A DNA stretch of 64,000 nt. Source: ZC4RG17 sp036259475 (GTDB taxonomy: Bacteria > Actinomycetota > Acidimicrobiia > Spongiisociales > ZC4RG35). The stretch lies in the NCBI GenBank assembly GCA_036259475.1, contig DATABS010000059.1:1-64000 (forward strand), in the 5' to 3' direction. Shown piece by piece: positions 16,721 through 25,089 of the stretch. The translations under genes and the position numbers were made by a program. The notes under the pieces are model-generated. The model saw only the letters and a program-made list of their open reading frames with translations. It searched no databases and was not told the origin of the DNA. Each line of letters starts with the position of its first letter. Position 1 is the stretch's first letter.

Positions 16721-18844
16721 GTGGAGGCTTTTCTCGAGGCCGTCTCGCAGCTGGCGACTCTCCAATACTGGTTCCTGCTATTTGTCGCCATCGTCATCGG
16801 GACGATTGTGGGCTTCATCCCAGGAGTCGGTGCCACGCTCGTGACGGCCATCATGCTGCCCTCGGTCCTGCTTCTCGTCGAGGAACCGGCCGTAGGCATT
16901 GTTTTCCTGGCGATGGTCGGATCCCTCAACAACACTCTCAATGCCATCCCGGCCGTCCTCGTCGGCCTACCCGACAGCGAGACGCAGGTCACCTACTTCG
17001 AGGGTCACCAGTTGGCCCGACAAGGCAAGGCGGCCTACACGCTGGGCGCGGTCTATTCGACGTCGGCGGTCGGCGGAGTGATCGGTGCCCTCGCCCTCGT
17101 GGCGTCCCTACCGTTCATCAAGCCGCTCATCCTTCAGTTCAGTTATACGGAAATCGCGATGCTGGCGCTCTTCGGGATCGCCATGGTGGCGCTATTGAGC
17201 AAGGGCAGCATGGCCAAAGGTCTGGCGGCCGGCCTCTTGGGCCTGCTTCTGGGAACCGTGGGCGTGGATCCCTTCAGCGGCGCCGATCGGTTCACCTTCG
17301 GTCAGATTTCGCTTTGGCAGGGCCTGCCGATCATCACGACGATCCTCGGTTTTTTCGCTTTACCCGAACTGATCGACCTCACCATGACACGACAGCCTGT
17401 GGCTGGAAAAGGCACGGTTGTGTCTCGCAAGGAGGTGTTCGCGGGGGCGCTCCACGGCCTCACGCGTTGGAGAATGGTGATCCGCCAGTCCCTCTTCGGC
17501 ACCTTCATGGGTGCCATCCCTGGGATCGGTGGCTCGGTGATCGACTGGCTCGCTTACGCCTTTGGCATCAGCCTCACAAAGGACAAAGAGAAGCACAATT
17601 TTGGCCAGGGATCGCTCGAAGGTGTGATATTCGCCGAGTCCGCCAACAACTCCAAGGCCGGGGGCCAGGCCCTTCCCACTCTTACGCTTGGGATCCCGGG
17701 CAGTACTTCGTGGGCGATCATCGCAGTCGCCATGCTGTCGTACGGTTTCTCGCCGGGACCGTCGATGGTGACCCAACATCTCGACATCACGATGTTGATG
17801 GTCCTCACGCTGGCAATCGGGAACGTGATCGTGGCAGTCCTAGGGCTGTTCGCCACCAACTGGCTCGCCCGAGTGACGCGCATACCCTACGCCACCGTGG
17901 GGTTCATGATCATGGGCATGGTCTTCTTGGCCGCCTACATGGACCTGACGCAGTGGTTCATCTTTCCGATCCTGCTCACGTTCGCTTTCATCGGCCTGGT
18001 CATGAAGCGGTTCGGGTGGCCGCGGCCTCCACTCATCCTCGGCTTCATCCTCGGCCCCATCGTGGAGCAGAATCTGCTTTCGGCCCTCTCGATATACGGC
18101 TTCGTGGGCACGATCACCCGTCCGGTCGCCATCGTCCTGTTCGTGTTGATCGTCGTATCCGTGTGGACGCTGTTGCGGATGGGTTCGAGAGAGCCAGAGA
18201 TCACAAATGTTTCTCTCGATGAGGCCGAAGAGGCAGATGAGGGGATCAAGGAGATGGCGCTGGACGCGGCGGTGGATGACACAGCTCCATCAGCTGAGGG
18301 ACCGAGGTCGGTGATCACCGAGGAGCGCCACGACCCCGTCGGGGAGCAGCCATTGCGATCTCGCGTTCTGCACGAGGACAACCTCGCACCCCTGTTCTTC
18401 ATCGCGCTGGCGTCCGTCTTTCTCGTTCTTTCTTTTTCTTTTCCAACCGAGGCGCGGACATTGCCTCTAATCACCAGCGCCGGTGTGGTGATTCTCAGCC
18501 TGTACCAACTCATCAAGCAGATCGTCAGGGATCATGAAGCCCAAGGCCAGGTAATGGATCTTGGGATGAGGAGCACGGACATGGAGGGCTCTCGAACTGC
18601 CGGGATGATGATCGCCGGGCTCTTCCTCATGTTCTTCATCTTGGCGGGCACGGTGGGATTGCAGTACGCCAGCGTCGCGCTGGCGACAGTGGGGCCTTTC
18701 ATCTTCCTGAAAGGGCGGAACCGCTGGATAAGCACCGTCATCTCCGGCGGGGTCGTTCTCACGTTCTCAGTGCTCGTCATGGACAGAATCGTGGGTGTGA
18801 TCTGGCCTGATCCGTTCATCCTGTCGTGGTTCGGTCTGGCATGA
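16721..18844 (+). CDS. tctA: fused TctA-TctB tripartite tricarboxylate transporter membrane protein
   Basis: This 707-residue membrane protein is well beyond the roughly 500 residues of TctA. Residues 1 to about 500 are TctA: GFIPGVGATLVTAIMLP, NNTLNAIPAVLVGLPDSETQ and PGIGGSVIDWLAYAFG are the family blocks. After a hydrophilic linker of about 60 residues, the last 165 residues (LAPLFFIALASVFLVLSFSF, then AGMMIAGLFLMFFILAGTVG) form about four helices with TctB character. So the small subunit is fused to the large one. Together with the TctC lipoprotein it would drive carboxylate uptake by ion gradient. The start is a GTG; GGAGG is about 12 bases upstream, farther than usual. Confidence 0.85.
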   Translation: MEAFLEAVSQLATLQYWFLLFVAIVIGTIVGFIPGVGATLVTAIMLPSVLLLVEEPAVGIVFLAMVGSLNNTLNAIPAVLVGLPDSETQVTYFEGHQLARQGKAAYTLGAVYSTSAVGGVIGALALVASLPFIKPLILQFSYTEIAMLALFGIAMVALLSKGSMAKGLAAGLLGLLLGTVGVDPFSGADRFTFGQISLWQGLPIITTILGFFALPELIDLTMTRQPVAGKGTVVSRKEVFAGALHGLTRWRMVIRQSLFGTFMGAIPGIGGSVIDWLAYAFGISLTKDKEKHNFGQGSLEGVIFAESANNSKAGGQALPTLTLGIPGSTSWAIIAVAMLSYGFSPGPSMVTQHLDITMLMVLTLAIGNVIVAVLGLFATNWLARVTRIPYATVGFMIMGMVFLAAYMDLTQWFIFPILLTFAFIGLVMKRFGWPRPPLILGFILGPIVEQNLLSALSIYGFVGTITRPVAIVLFVLIVVSVWTLLRMGSREPEITNVSLDEAEEADEGIKEMALDAAVDDTAPSAEGPRSVITEERHDPVGEQPLRSRVLHEDNLAPLFFIALASVFLVLSFSFPTEARTLPLITSAGVVILSLYQLIKQIVRDHEAQGQVMDLGMRSTDMEGSRTAGMMIAGLFLMFFILAGTVGLQYASVALATVGPFIFLKGRNRWISTVISGGVVLTFSVLVMDRIVGVIWPDPFILSWFGLA

Positions 18845-18872
18845 CGAGACATCACTGTGGGGGGCGGTCTCG

Positions 18873-19808
18873 CTGAGCACGCTCCCCCTTCGTCGCCTCG
18901 GAAACACTGGGGTGGAAGTCAGTCTGCTCGGCTACGGGGCGATGGAGTTGCGGGGGGCTCCTCGGGGCCGTGACCTGTCCGAGGACGAGGTGGGCCGGAT
19001 ACTCAACCGCGTCCTCGACACCGGGATAACACTCATCGACACGGCGATCGACTACGAACTGAGCGAAGAACGCATCGGCCGGCATCTCGCCCATCGGCGG
19101 AACGAGTACTTCCTGGCGAGCAAATGCGGCTGTCTCGTGGGCTGGCAACGGCCCGCCGACTACAAGGGGGGCATGGCGGGCGGTGGGCCCCACGACTTCA
19201 GTCCCGACAACATCCGCAAGGGGGTCGAACAGAGCCTCGTGCGTCTGCGTACGGATCATCTCGATCTGGTGCAACTCCACGGGTCTCCCGATCGTCGCAC
19301 TCTCGAGGAAGACGACGTGATCGAGGTTCTCCACGAGCTGCAGGGCGAGGGCAAGACCCGGTTCATCGGTATGTCGGGTGTGCTGCCATCCCTGGCCGAT
19401 CACATCCGAATGGACGTTTTCGACGTGTTCCAGGTTCCGTACTCGGCCCTGCAGCGCGAGCACGAGCAGGCGATTTCCGACGCGGCCGCGGCAGGCGCCG
19501 GTGTCCTCGTTCGAGGTGGTGTCGCCCGGGGTGCTCCGTCGGGGGACCAACGGGCCGTGAAGCGCAGCCCGGGTCTCGCCGAAACATGGGACCAAGCGCG
19601 CATGGCAGAGGTTCTCGACGGGATGTCGCCCATGGAGTTCACCTTACGTTTCACGATGAGCCACCCTGGCGTTTCGAGCGTGCTGGTCGGAACAGCGAAT
19701 CTCGACCATCTCGAGGCGAACATCGGGGCTGCCTCCCGAGGCGTCCTACCCGCTGATCTCTACGACGAAGCCAAGCAGCGATTCGCTCTCCGCACCGAGG
19801 AGGTTTGA
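18873..19808 (+). CDS. aldo/keto reductase
   Basis: This is an NADPH-dependent aldo/keto reductase. The first standard start codon is the GTG at 18912, but the frame upstream encodes STLPLRRLGNTG, the conserved first strand of this family, so translation must begin earlier. Between the tctA stop and 18912 the only candidate is a CTG (18873 or 18855), with GGGGGG about eight bases before 18873; I therefore propose a CTG start, giving 311 residues. Other marks are LIDTAIDYELSEERIG (catalytic Asp/Tyr), FLASKCG (Lys) and DLVQLHG (His). It belongs to the tct operon and probably reduces or oxidises an intermediate of the imported compound. Confidence 0.85.
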   Translation: MSTLPLRRLGNTGVEVSLLGYGAMELRGAPRGRDLSEDEVGRILNRVLDTGITLIDTAIDYELSEERIGRHLAHRRNEYFLASKCGCLVGWQRPADYKGGMAGGGPHDFSPDNIRKGVEQSLVRLRTDHLDLVQLHGSPDRRTLEEDDVIEVLHELQGEGKTRFIGMSGVLPSLADHIRMDVFDVFQVPYSALQREHEQAISDAAAAGAGVLVRGGVARGAPSGDQRAVKRSPGLAETWDQARMAEVLDGMSPMEFTLRFTMSHPGVSSVLVGTANLDHLEANIGAASRGVLPADLYDEAKQRFALRTEEV

Positions 19809-19811
19809 CAG

Positions 19812-20216
19812 GTGTCCACCATCGTTGTGCCAGTTGTGAAGACTCCAGCCGGCGTGAAGGCCATTGCCCTCGCCAAAGAGGAGGCTCGTGCCCGCGATGC
19901 CGAGATATTGCTGATCGGTCACGCCGTGGTGAACGAAGATCTGCCGGAGAATCTCGACATTCTCCGAGACTTTCTCACCGAACTCGAGAAGCAACTCCTG
20001 GATGAGGGCTTCAGATGTCGATCAGAGTGGTCAGTGGGCGGGAGTCTCGCAAGCGCCACCGTGGAAGCCGCCAAGAACTCGGATGTCGAATTGATCGTCC
20101 TCGGCATCCGCCAGCGGAGCTCGGTCGGCAAAGCGATCCTTGGCAGCTATGAGCAGGAGGTCCTCCTCGATGCCCCATGCCCGGTCCTCAGTGTGCGCGC
20201 TCCGGTACGACGCTGA
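19812..20216 (+). CDS. universal stress protein family (UspA)
   Basis: This is a 134-residue single Usp domain. It begins STIVVPVVKT, has the mid segment EILLIGHAVV, and ends with IVLGIRQRSSVGKAILGSYEQEVLLDAPCPVLSV. The G-x-x-x-x-G-(S) phosphate-binding loop of ATP-binding Usp proteins is only partly kept. Usp proteins respond to starvation or stress and may modulate neighbouring transporters. It starts three bases after the aldo/keto reductase stop, with GAGGAGG in the end of that gene serving as the ribosome site. Confidence 0.85.
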   Translation: MSTIVVPVVKTPAGVKAIALAKEEARARDAEILLIGHAVVNEDLPENLDILRDFLTELEKQLLDEGFRCRSEWSVGGSLASATVEAAKNSDVELIVLGIRQRSSVGKAILGSYEQEVLLDAPCPVLSVRAPVRR

Positions 20217-20230
20217 TCGGTGGAGGCGAT

Positions 20231-20935
20231 ATGAGCCATGATGTTGAGGCGCTTCGAGCAGACGTCGTTACCTGCACCAAGCTATTGGTGTACCAGGACA
20301 TCCTCGACTACAGCGGTCATGTGAGCGCCCGAATACCGGGCACCGATCACGCCCTGGTGCTGCGTCGTGAGGCCAGTCGGTCCGGTCTCACCCTCGACGA
20401 CCTGCTGGTCGTCGATCTCGAGGGAGAAGTGGTGGAAGGGGAGGGCCGGCCGGTCGCAGAAGCCGCCATCCACACCGGGGTGTATCGGAATCGTCCAGAC
20501 GTCAGTTTCGTGTGCCACGGGCATCCCAGGACATCCACGACTTTCTCAATGGTCGAGCGCCAATTGCTTCCCATGAGGCATTTCGCCTACAAGTTTCCAG
20601 AAGGCCTGCCGGTGCATCCCGATCCGACCCACATACGGACGCGTGACCAGGGCGACGCCGTCGCCGCCACTCTCGGCTCGGGAGGTGCCTGCCTTCTGAG
20701 AAGTCACGGCACGGTAGTGGTTGGAGATCGCATCGATGAGCTCTTCATGGACTGCCTCGATATCGAGGAGAACGCTCTCACGCTTCTCAACGCCATCCAG
20801 CTCGGAAGTGAGCTCCTCCCTCTGACCTCAGCCGAACTGGCCGACCTGGAGAAGAGCTATGCGAAGGGCGGTCATCGTCCGGGAAAGGTATGGGAGCACT
20901 ACCAGTTCAAAGGACGCCAGGCCGGCGTCCTTTGA
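20231..20935 (+). CDS. class II aldolase/adducin family protein
   Basis: This 234-residue protein belongs to the class II aldolase/adducin family, zinc enzymes that split or decarboxylate hydroxy-carbonyl compounds (fuculose-phosphate aldolase, 3-oxo-tetronate-4-phosphate decarboxylase). The metal histidines are visible in FVCHGHPRTS and LLRSHGTVVVGD. The conserved SGHVSAR at the start replaces the usual SGNxS. The ATG at 20231 has GGAGG five bases upstream; the longer frame to 20177 overlaps usp. It is the last gene of the tct operon, ending in a strong hairpin. Confidence 0.85.
   Translation: MSHDVEALRADVVTCTKLLVYQDILDYSGHVSARIPGTDHALVLRREASRSGLTLDDLLVVDLEGEVVEGEGRPVAEAAIHTGVYRNRPDVSFVCHGHPRTSTTFSMVERQLLPMRHFAYKFPEGLPVHPDPTHIRTRDQGDAVAATLGSGGACLLRSHGTVVVGDRIDELFMDCLDIEENALTLLNAIQLGSELLPLTSAELADLEKSYAKGGHRPGKVWEHYQFKGRQAGVL
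20909..20933 (+). terminator. intrinsic terminator-like hairpin ending the tct operon
   Basis: AAAGGACGCC and GGCGTCCTTT form a perfect 10-bp stem with loop AGGCC, overlapping the last codons and stop of the aldolase gene. The gene on the other strand ends at 20947, so it may also stop transcription from the right. Confidence 0.6.
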
Positions 20936-20946
20936 CGGTGCCATCA

Positions 20947-21702
20947 TCATGGCTCGGTCGTCCACCCGTCCGGCTGATAGCGCAGCACCAGGCCGTTGAG
21001 TTCGTCGGCCGGTCGGAGGAAGAGATCGGCGAACGCCTCTCCTACCGCCTCCGCCGGGAACACATCGTCATCGGACTTGAACCGCTCGAGCCGAAAAGCG
21101 CGGTCAGCGTCCTGGGCCGCAGCCATGAGACGTCGCTGGCCCGGAGTGTCCACCCGGCCCGGCAGGATGGCGAACACTCCGGTGTTGCCACCCTCCGACT
21201 CGCATTCGGCTGCCACCGATTGGACCAGCCGGAGCATCGCAATCTTCGCTGAGCTGTAGAGGGCCCGACCCGGAGTCGGTCGGTTGGCCGCCCCACTGGA
21301 GACCAATCCGATGGTCCCGCCGCTGGCGCGCATCGATTGAATGGCTCGGTTCAGGACGAGCGCCGGACTAGTGAAGAGGGCGGCGACGGCGCCGGCTATC
21401 TCATCGGCAGTGGCGTCCCGGTACCAACCCACGCGGTACTCGAAGCCGACGCTGTGCGCGACATGGCGGACTCCACCGTGGGCATCTTCGGCGTGAGCGA
21501 AAACAGCTTCGATGTCGTCCGGTTTCGTCATGTCGGCCGGAATCAGGTCGAGACGATCTGTCGTCTCCTCGAACCTGTCGTGTGAGCGGAGCCTCTCCGG
21601 ACGGCGGGCGGTTGCCACTACCGATATTTCCCGGGCGGCAAGAGCCAGCGCCGTTGCGGCCCCGATCCCTGAGCTGGCTCCGGTCACTATCGCGCAGGTC
21701 AT
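20947..21702 (-). CDS. short-chain dehydrogenase/reductase
   Basis: This 251-residue SDR shows the cofactor motif TGASSGIG at the N-terminus, the active-site serine strand LVSSGA and YSSAK with catalytic Tyr and Lys. The expected NAG motif is replaced by AHSVGFE, a variation seen in divergent SDRs. It oxidises or reduces an alcohol/ketone with NAD(P); the substrate is unknown. It ends next to the aldolase gene on the other strand and lies 52 bases downstream of the MFS gene in the same direction, so the two probably form an operon. Confidence 0.85.
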   Translation of the reverse strand: MTCAIVTGASSGIGAATALALAAREISVVATARRPERLRSHDRFEETTDRLDLIPADMTKPDDIEAVFAHAEDAHGGVRHVAHSVGFEYRVGWYRDATADEIAGAVAALFTSPALVLNRAIQSMRASGGTIGLVSSGAANRPTPGRALYSSAKIAMLRLVQSVAAECESEGGNTGVFAILPGRVDTPGQRRLMAAAQDADRAFRLERFKSDDDVFPAEAVGEAFADLFLRPADELNGLVLRYQPDGWTTEP

Positions 21703-21754
21703 CCCACGCTCCTCGTCGTGCGTCGAACGATCAATCCGTGTGGGGACATGCTCA

Positions 21755-22993
21755 TCAAAGGGCGACTCCTCGGCCAGTTGGGGCCTCGACCTGAGACTCG
21801 CGCAGCACGTGGTCGAGGTGGATCAGCCCCGCCGGAATAATCAAGGCGGTGGCGGCCACGATCGCGCCGATGACGGCCAGAGCCGGGGCGATACCGGTGG
21901 CCGTGGCGATGGCACCGACAGCCAGTGGGCCGACGAACTTGCCGGCGTTGCGGGCAGTCCCGTCGAGCGCGACGACGCCGGCCCGGACGTCATCGGGCGT
22001 GCCCGCCGCGGCGTAAGCCGATCCAAGCACGGCAATCAGCCCGTCACCGAGGGCGAACGCCACAGCCACTGCGAACGCCACCAGGAGGTTGGGCGACGCG
22101 GAGAAGCCGAGCAAGCCGGCACCGAGCGCCAGGAGGGCTCCGAGGACGACCCGGGAAGGCGGAAAGATCGCCGACACGCGGGCTGCGGCCATTGCGCTCA
22201 CGAAGGCGACTCCGGTTGCGACGCCGATGAGCATTCCCACCTCGATCAGGGAAGCATCCAACTGACGGGTCAAATGCAGTGGCAAGTATCCCAACACGGC
22301 GAATCGGGCGAAGAAGCGCATGAAATTCAGGAACAACACGCTTGGGAATCCCATCTGCCGCACCGCCGTCGCCGCCCGCGAGACATACCCAACCTTCTTT
22401 ACGTCCCCGCCGCGGCGGTCGTCCAGAACCCACAGCGCCCACAAACCGGGCAAGACGGCAACGGCCTGGGCCCAGAACGGCAGAAACCAGCCCACTGCCG
22501 CGAGCTGAGCGCCCAGCAGGGGCATGGCCAGTTGGGCAACGGCCATCGTGACCTGGCGTTGCGCCTGGGCGCGCACTTGGGCCAATCCCGAGAACGCGTC
22601 GCCGAGCACCGTAACGGTCAGCGGCATCAACGCGGCGAAGGCCACTCCCTGAACCAATCGTCCGGTCAACAACCAACCGAAGGAGGGAGCCCATCCCTGC
22701 ACTGCTCCCGCCAGGCCATACAACACACCTGCTGCTACAAACACTCGGCGGCGTCCCGCCAGGTCCGCCAAGACACCCAGCGGCACCGCCAACACCACCC
22801 CGGGCAGAACATATGCGCTCGTCACCAGCCCGACTTCGAAATCGGACAAACCGAACACATCCTGGACCAAGGGCAACGCCGGCGCGACGGCGTGCAACCC
22901 AAACGACAACGACACCGCCGTGCCACACGCCAACAGCAAGTACCGGCGGGCGTTCTGTGCGCCAAATGCAGAAACCGCCGTCGACTCAGCCAC
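21755..22993 (-). CDS. MFS transporter (paralogue of the one at 9479)
   Basis: This is a 412-residue major facilitator protein with about 12 hydrophobic segments and the loop motif GVLADLAGRRRVF. It is strikingly similar to the MFS protein at 9479, sharing SFGLHAVAPALPL and GLVTSAYVLPGV, so the pair arose by duplication. It is divergent from the second TctC gene across a 115-base gap, while the first copy lies in the same region as the first TctC. This repeats the pairing of MFS with TctC components. The substrate is unknown. Confidence 0.87.
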   Translation of the reverse strand: MAESTAVSAFGAQNARRYLLLACGTAVSLSFGLHAVAPALPLVQDVFGLSDFEVGLVTSAYVLPGVVLAVPLGVLADLAGRRRVFVAAGVLYGLAGAVQGWAPSFGWLLTGRLVQGVAFAALMPLTVTVLGDAFSGLAQVRAQAQRQVTMAVAQLAMPLLGAQLAAVGWFLPFWAQAVAVLPGLWALWVLDDRRGGDVKKVGYVSRAATAVRQMGFPSVLFLNFMRFFARFAVLGYLPLHLTRQLDASLIEVGMLIGVATGVAFVSAMAAARVSAIFPPSRVVLGALLALGAGLLGFSASPNLLVAFAVAVAFALGDGLIAVLGSAYAAAGTPDDVRAGVVALDGTARNAGKFVGPLAVGAIATATGIAPALAVIGAIVAATALIIPAGLIHLDHVLRESQVEAPTGRGVAL

Positions 22994-23059
22994 TCAATCG
23001 ACTCGTGAATTCGAGGAAGTTTTCGACAAGGACTCCTCCGACAGCAACTGGATGGCTTC

Positions 23060-23076
23060 GGTAGGATACTGGATCC
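23060..23076 (+). promoter_or_regulatory. promoter/operator of the second TctC gene
   Basis: GGTAGGATACTGGATCC is identical over 17 bases to the element before the first TctC gene. GATACT (23065-23070) is the candidate -10 and GGATCC follows at 23071-23076, so the operator would cover the transcription start. A half-site ACTGGATGG lies 24 bases upstream. Confidence 0.6.
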
Positions 23077-23108
23077 ATTGCGCCCTCGGGGAAAGGCAGG
23101 ATCGCGAA

Positions 23109-24272
23109 ATGAGGCATGAGCTGAAGCTGACGTTGGCACTGGCCATCACGGTTCTCTTGGCCGTGGCATGCGGCACAGGTGGCACCGCTGACACGGTCTC
23201 CGATACTGCGGGAGAAAGTGAAACGCAAGACACCGGAGAAGGAGGCAACGTCGATCCCGAAACATACTTCGAGGGCAAGACGATCCGGTTCGTGACGAGC
23301 TCGGGTGCCGGCGGAGGAACCGATGCCAAGGTCCGCACGCTCGCCAGCCAGCTGCAAAGGTTCATCCCGGGTAATCCCGCCACCCAAGTCAGCAACATCG
23401 AACCCCATGTGGCCGGTATGAACTATGTCTGGAATGCCGAACCCGATGGCTTGACGGTCGGGCTCACCGCCGCTCCGACCCTGGAGTTCGAGTTCTTCGA
23501 GGGCGCCGAGTGGGATAGTTCCGAGTGGACACAGATCGGCACGATGGATGCCGTATGCGACAGCATGCTCATCATGCGAGGGGATGTGGGTTACGAGACG
23601 ATCGAGGACGCGATCGGCTCCGAGGATCCGGTGTTGATCACCATCACGTCGGCGCCGAGTCCGGCGGATGTGGAGCCGGTGGCGTTGAGCACGATGCTCA
23701 TCGCCGACTATCTCGACCTGCCTCTAGAGGTGAAACGTGTCGCAGAGTCTGGCACCGCCGCTTTGAACCTCGCTCTGGAGCGGGGTGAGATCAACTTCGC
23801 CCGCTATGGCGCCGACTGGTGCAGGATGCCCGATGCGAATCCAGGTTGGCTCGAGGACCGATTCGTCGTTCCTCTTTTGGACGTCGCTACCTCCGGGCCA
23901 GATGCTCAGATGGCGGCCGGGGTGGAGGAACGAGGTGAGCGGCCGCCGCATGTCAGTGAGGTCTTGACCGAGGAGCAGTACGAAGAATGGCGGGGCCTGG
24001 TTGCCGCCTCGCGGGCCGGCGGCAACCCCGTCTTTTTGCCTCCGGGCGTGCCGGACGACATCGCCAACATACTTCGGGCGGCCTTCGACGGGGCCGTGGC
24101 AGACGAAGACTTCGTCGAAGCGATGATGAGCGCATTCGGCGGGAGCGAAATTCGGTTCCTCACTGCCGAGGAAGCCGATCAGCTCTTTACGGAGAATCTC
24201 GAAGTGATGACCGAGTACAACGACCGTTTCGAGGAGATTGTCGACGAGTTGTACGGCAGGTACGTTCGTTGA
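23109..24272 (+). CDS. tctC: TctC-like substrate-binding lipoprotein (second copy)
   Basis: This 387-residue lipoprotein starts MRHELKLTLALAITVLL and has the lipobox LAVAC. The mature part is very close to the first TctC (shared blocks include NPATQVSNIEPHVAGMNYVW and GLTAAPTLEFEFFE). It has no membrane subunit beside it, so it probably supplies the fused TctA-TctB at 16721 with a different but related ligand. I chose the ATG at 23109, after GGCAGGA, because the signal peptide begins there. It ends in a hairpin shared with the convergent selenoprotein gene. Confidence 0.88.
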   Translation: MRHELKLTLALAITVLLAVACGTGGTADTVSDTAGESETQDTGEGGNVDPETYFEGKTIRFVTSSGAGGGTDAKVRTLASQLQRFIPGNPATQVSNIEPHVAGMNYVWNAEPDGLTVGLTAAPTLEFEFFEGAEWDSSEWTQIGTMDAVCDSMLIMRGDVGYETIEDAIGSEDPVLITITSAPSPADVEPVALSTMLIADYLDLPLEVKRVAESGTAALNLALERGEINFARYGADWCRMPDANPGWLEDRFVVPLLDVATSGPDAQMAAGVEERGERPPHVSEVLTEEQYEEWRGLVAASRAGGNPVFLPPGVPDDIANILRAAFDGAVADEDFVEAMMSAFGGSEIRFLTAEEADQLFTENLEVMTEYNDRFEEIVDELYGRYVR

Positions 24273-24290
24273 TCTGCCAAGCGAGTGGAA

Positions 24291-24322
24291 GCTGGAACGG
24301 GGCCTAACGACCCTGTTCCAGC
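24291..24322. terminator. bidirectional hairpin between tctC2 and the redoxin gene
   Basis: GCTGGAACGGGG and CCCTGTTCCAGC pair over 12 positions (one G-T) around loop CCTAACGA. The stop codon of the minus-strand redoxin lies in the loop. No T-tract is present on either side; the placement between convergent genes supports a terminator. Confidence 0.55.
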
Positions 24323-25008
24323 TGCTGTCGTTGCCAATCCCGGTCGATAGCGCCGTCGTAGAAACGTTCGGGATGCTCGATGGCCCAGAGCTGCTTCCGG
24401 ATGATGTAGTTGTCCCGCTCCAACGAAAATGCGGTCGCCAGAAGCTTGATTGCCTCTGGCCGGTCCTTCCGGCGTAGAGCTTCAACGGCGCCGTGGAACA
24501 ATCGCCTCACCTCTGGAGACCAGCTGCTCTCGTCCGGTTCGAATAAGGGGATCGATTGCCCATCCAGCCATTCATCTATCAGGCTCCGTGTTTCGGCGCG
24601 TCTGACGTCGAAGCCTCCCGCGACAACGGCGTCGACAACACCGTCCGGTCCGACCAGCAATCCATTGGGTATCGCCCTGAAGCCGAAGGTCTGAGCCAGC
24701 AGCCCTTCAGCATCGACCAGGACCGGGAACGCTCCTTCAACTTGTCGGGCGAAGCGCGCAGGGGCTTCGCCGCCTTGAGTATCGACAGCAACGGCCACGA
24801 AGCCGAGGCCGGACGACCGTTGGAGGAAATCCTGCCAGACCGGCAGTTGCTCCCTACAGCGTCACCAGGACGCCCACATGAACACTATGAAGTTCTCGCC
24901 GCCGCCAGCGGAAAGCGGCTTGAGCGAGCCGTCCAGGTCCGGGAACGAGAATGCGGGAAGCGAAGCACCGACGCCGAGGAACCGGTTGCCCGGATCATGA
25001 CCGTTCAT
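24304..25008 (-). CDS. TlpA-like thioredoxin-fold protein with probable selenocysteine at codon 49 (TGA)
   Basis: Read from the ATG at 25008 (GGGAG six bases upstream) to the TAG at 24304, this is a 234-residue redoxin interrupted only by one in-frame TGA at 24864-24862. The N-terminus (GVGASLPAFSFPDLDGS) and the strand FIVFMWASW lead straight into TGA, then RCREQLPVW. In TlpA/ResA proteins WASW is followed by the attacking Cys of C-x-x-C, so TGA stands where the redox residue belongs. Downstream the thioredoxin fold continues intact (FVAVAVDTQG, FPVLVDAEGLLAQTFGFRAIPNGLLVGPDG). The minus-strand hairpin at 24846-24832 looks like a bacterial SECIS. I read it as Sec49-Arg50-Cys51. It is the last gene of the operon bicupin, AAA, MFS, redoxin. 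A conventional gene call starts only at 24798 and misses the active site. Confidence 0.75.
24832..24846 (-). promoter_or_regulatory. SECIS-like hairpin
   Basis: On the minus strand CTGCC-GGTCT-GGCAG forms a perfect 5-bp stem with loop GGTCT, whose first loop base is 20 bases after the in-frame TGA. E. coli fdhF SECIS has the loop AGGUCU at a similar distance. Outer bases GGGAG and TTTCC can extend the stem below a small internal loop. The loop sequence and spacing are as expected for SelB recognition. Confidence 0.65.
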
Positions 25009-25089
25009 CACTGTCTCCCATCTCTCAGGGAAACGGTATCGAGGTTACCGGCGCGTGGCGGAAAGGACAGGTGACAGCTCAAATTGGTC

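Noticed and set aside
16567..18222. 551-codon plus-strand frame overlapping tctA
   Set aside because: Out-of-frame shadow with His/Arg-rich low-complexity product; the overlapping frame encodes TctA.
21512..23008. 498-codon plus-strand frame opposite an MFS gene
   Set aside because: Antisense shadow of low complexity; the minus strand encodes a typical MFS protein.
24304..24798. Redoxin gene read as a truncated pseudogene or short protein
   Set aside because: The upstream frame, ribosome site and N-terminal fold are intact, and the only interruption is TGA exactly at the redox position with a SECIS-like hairpin, so readthrough is a better explanation than decay.
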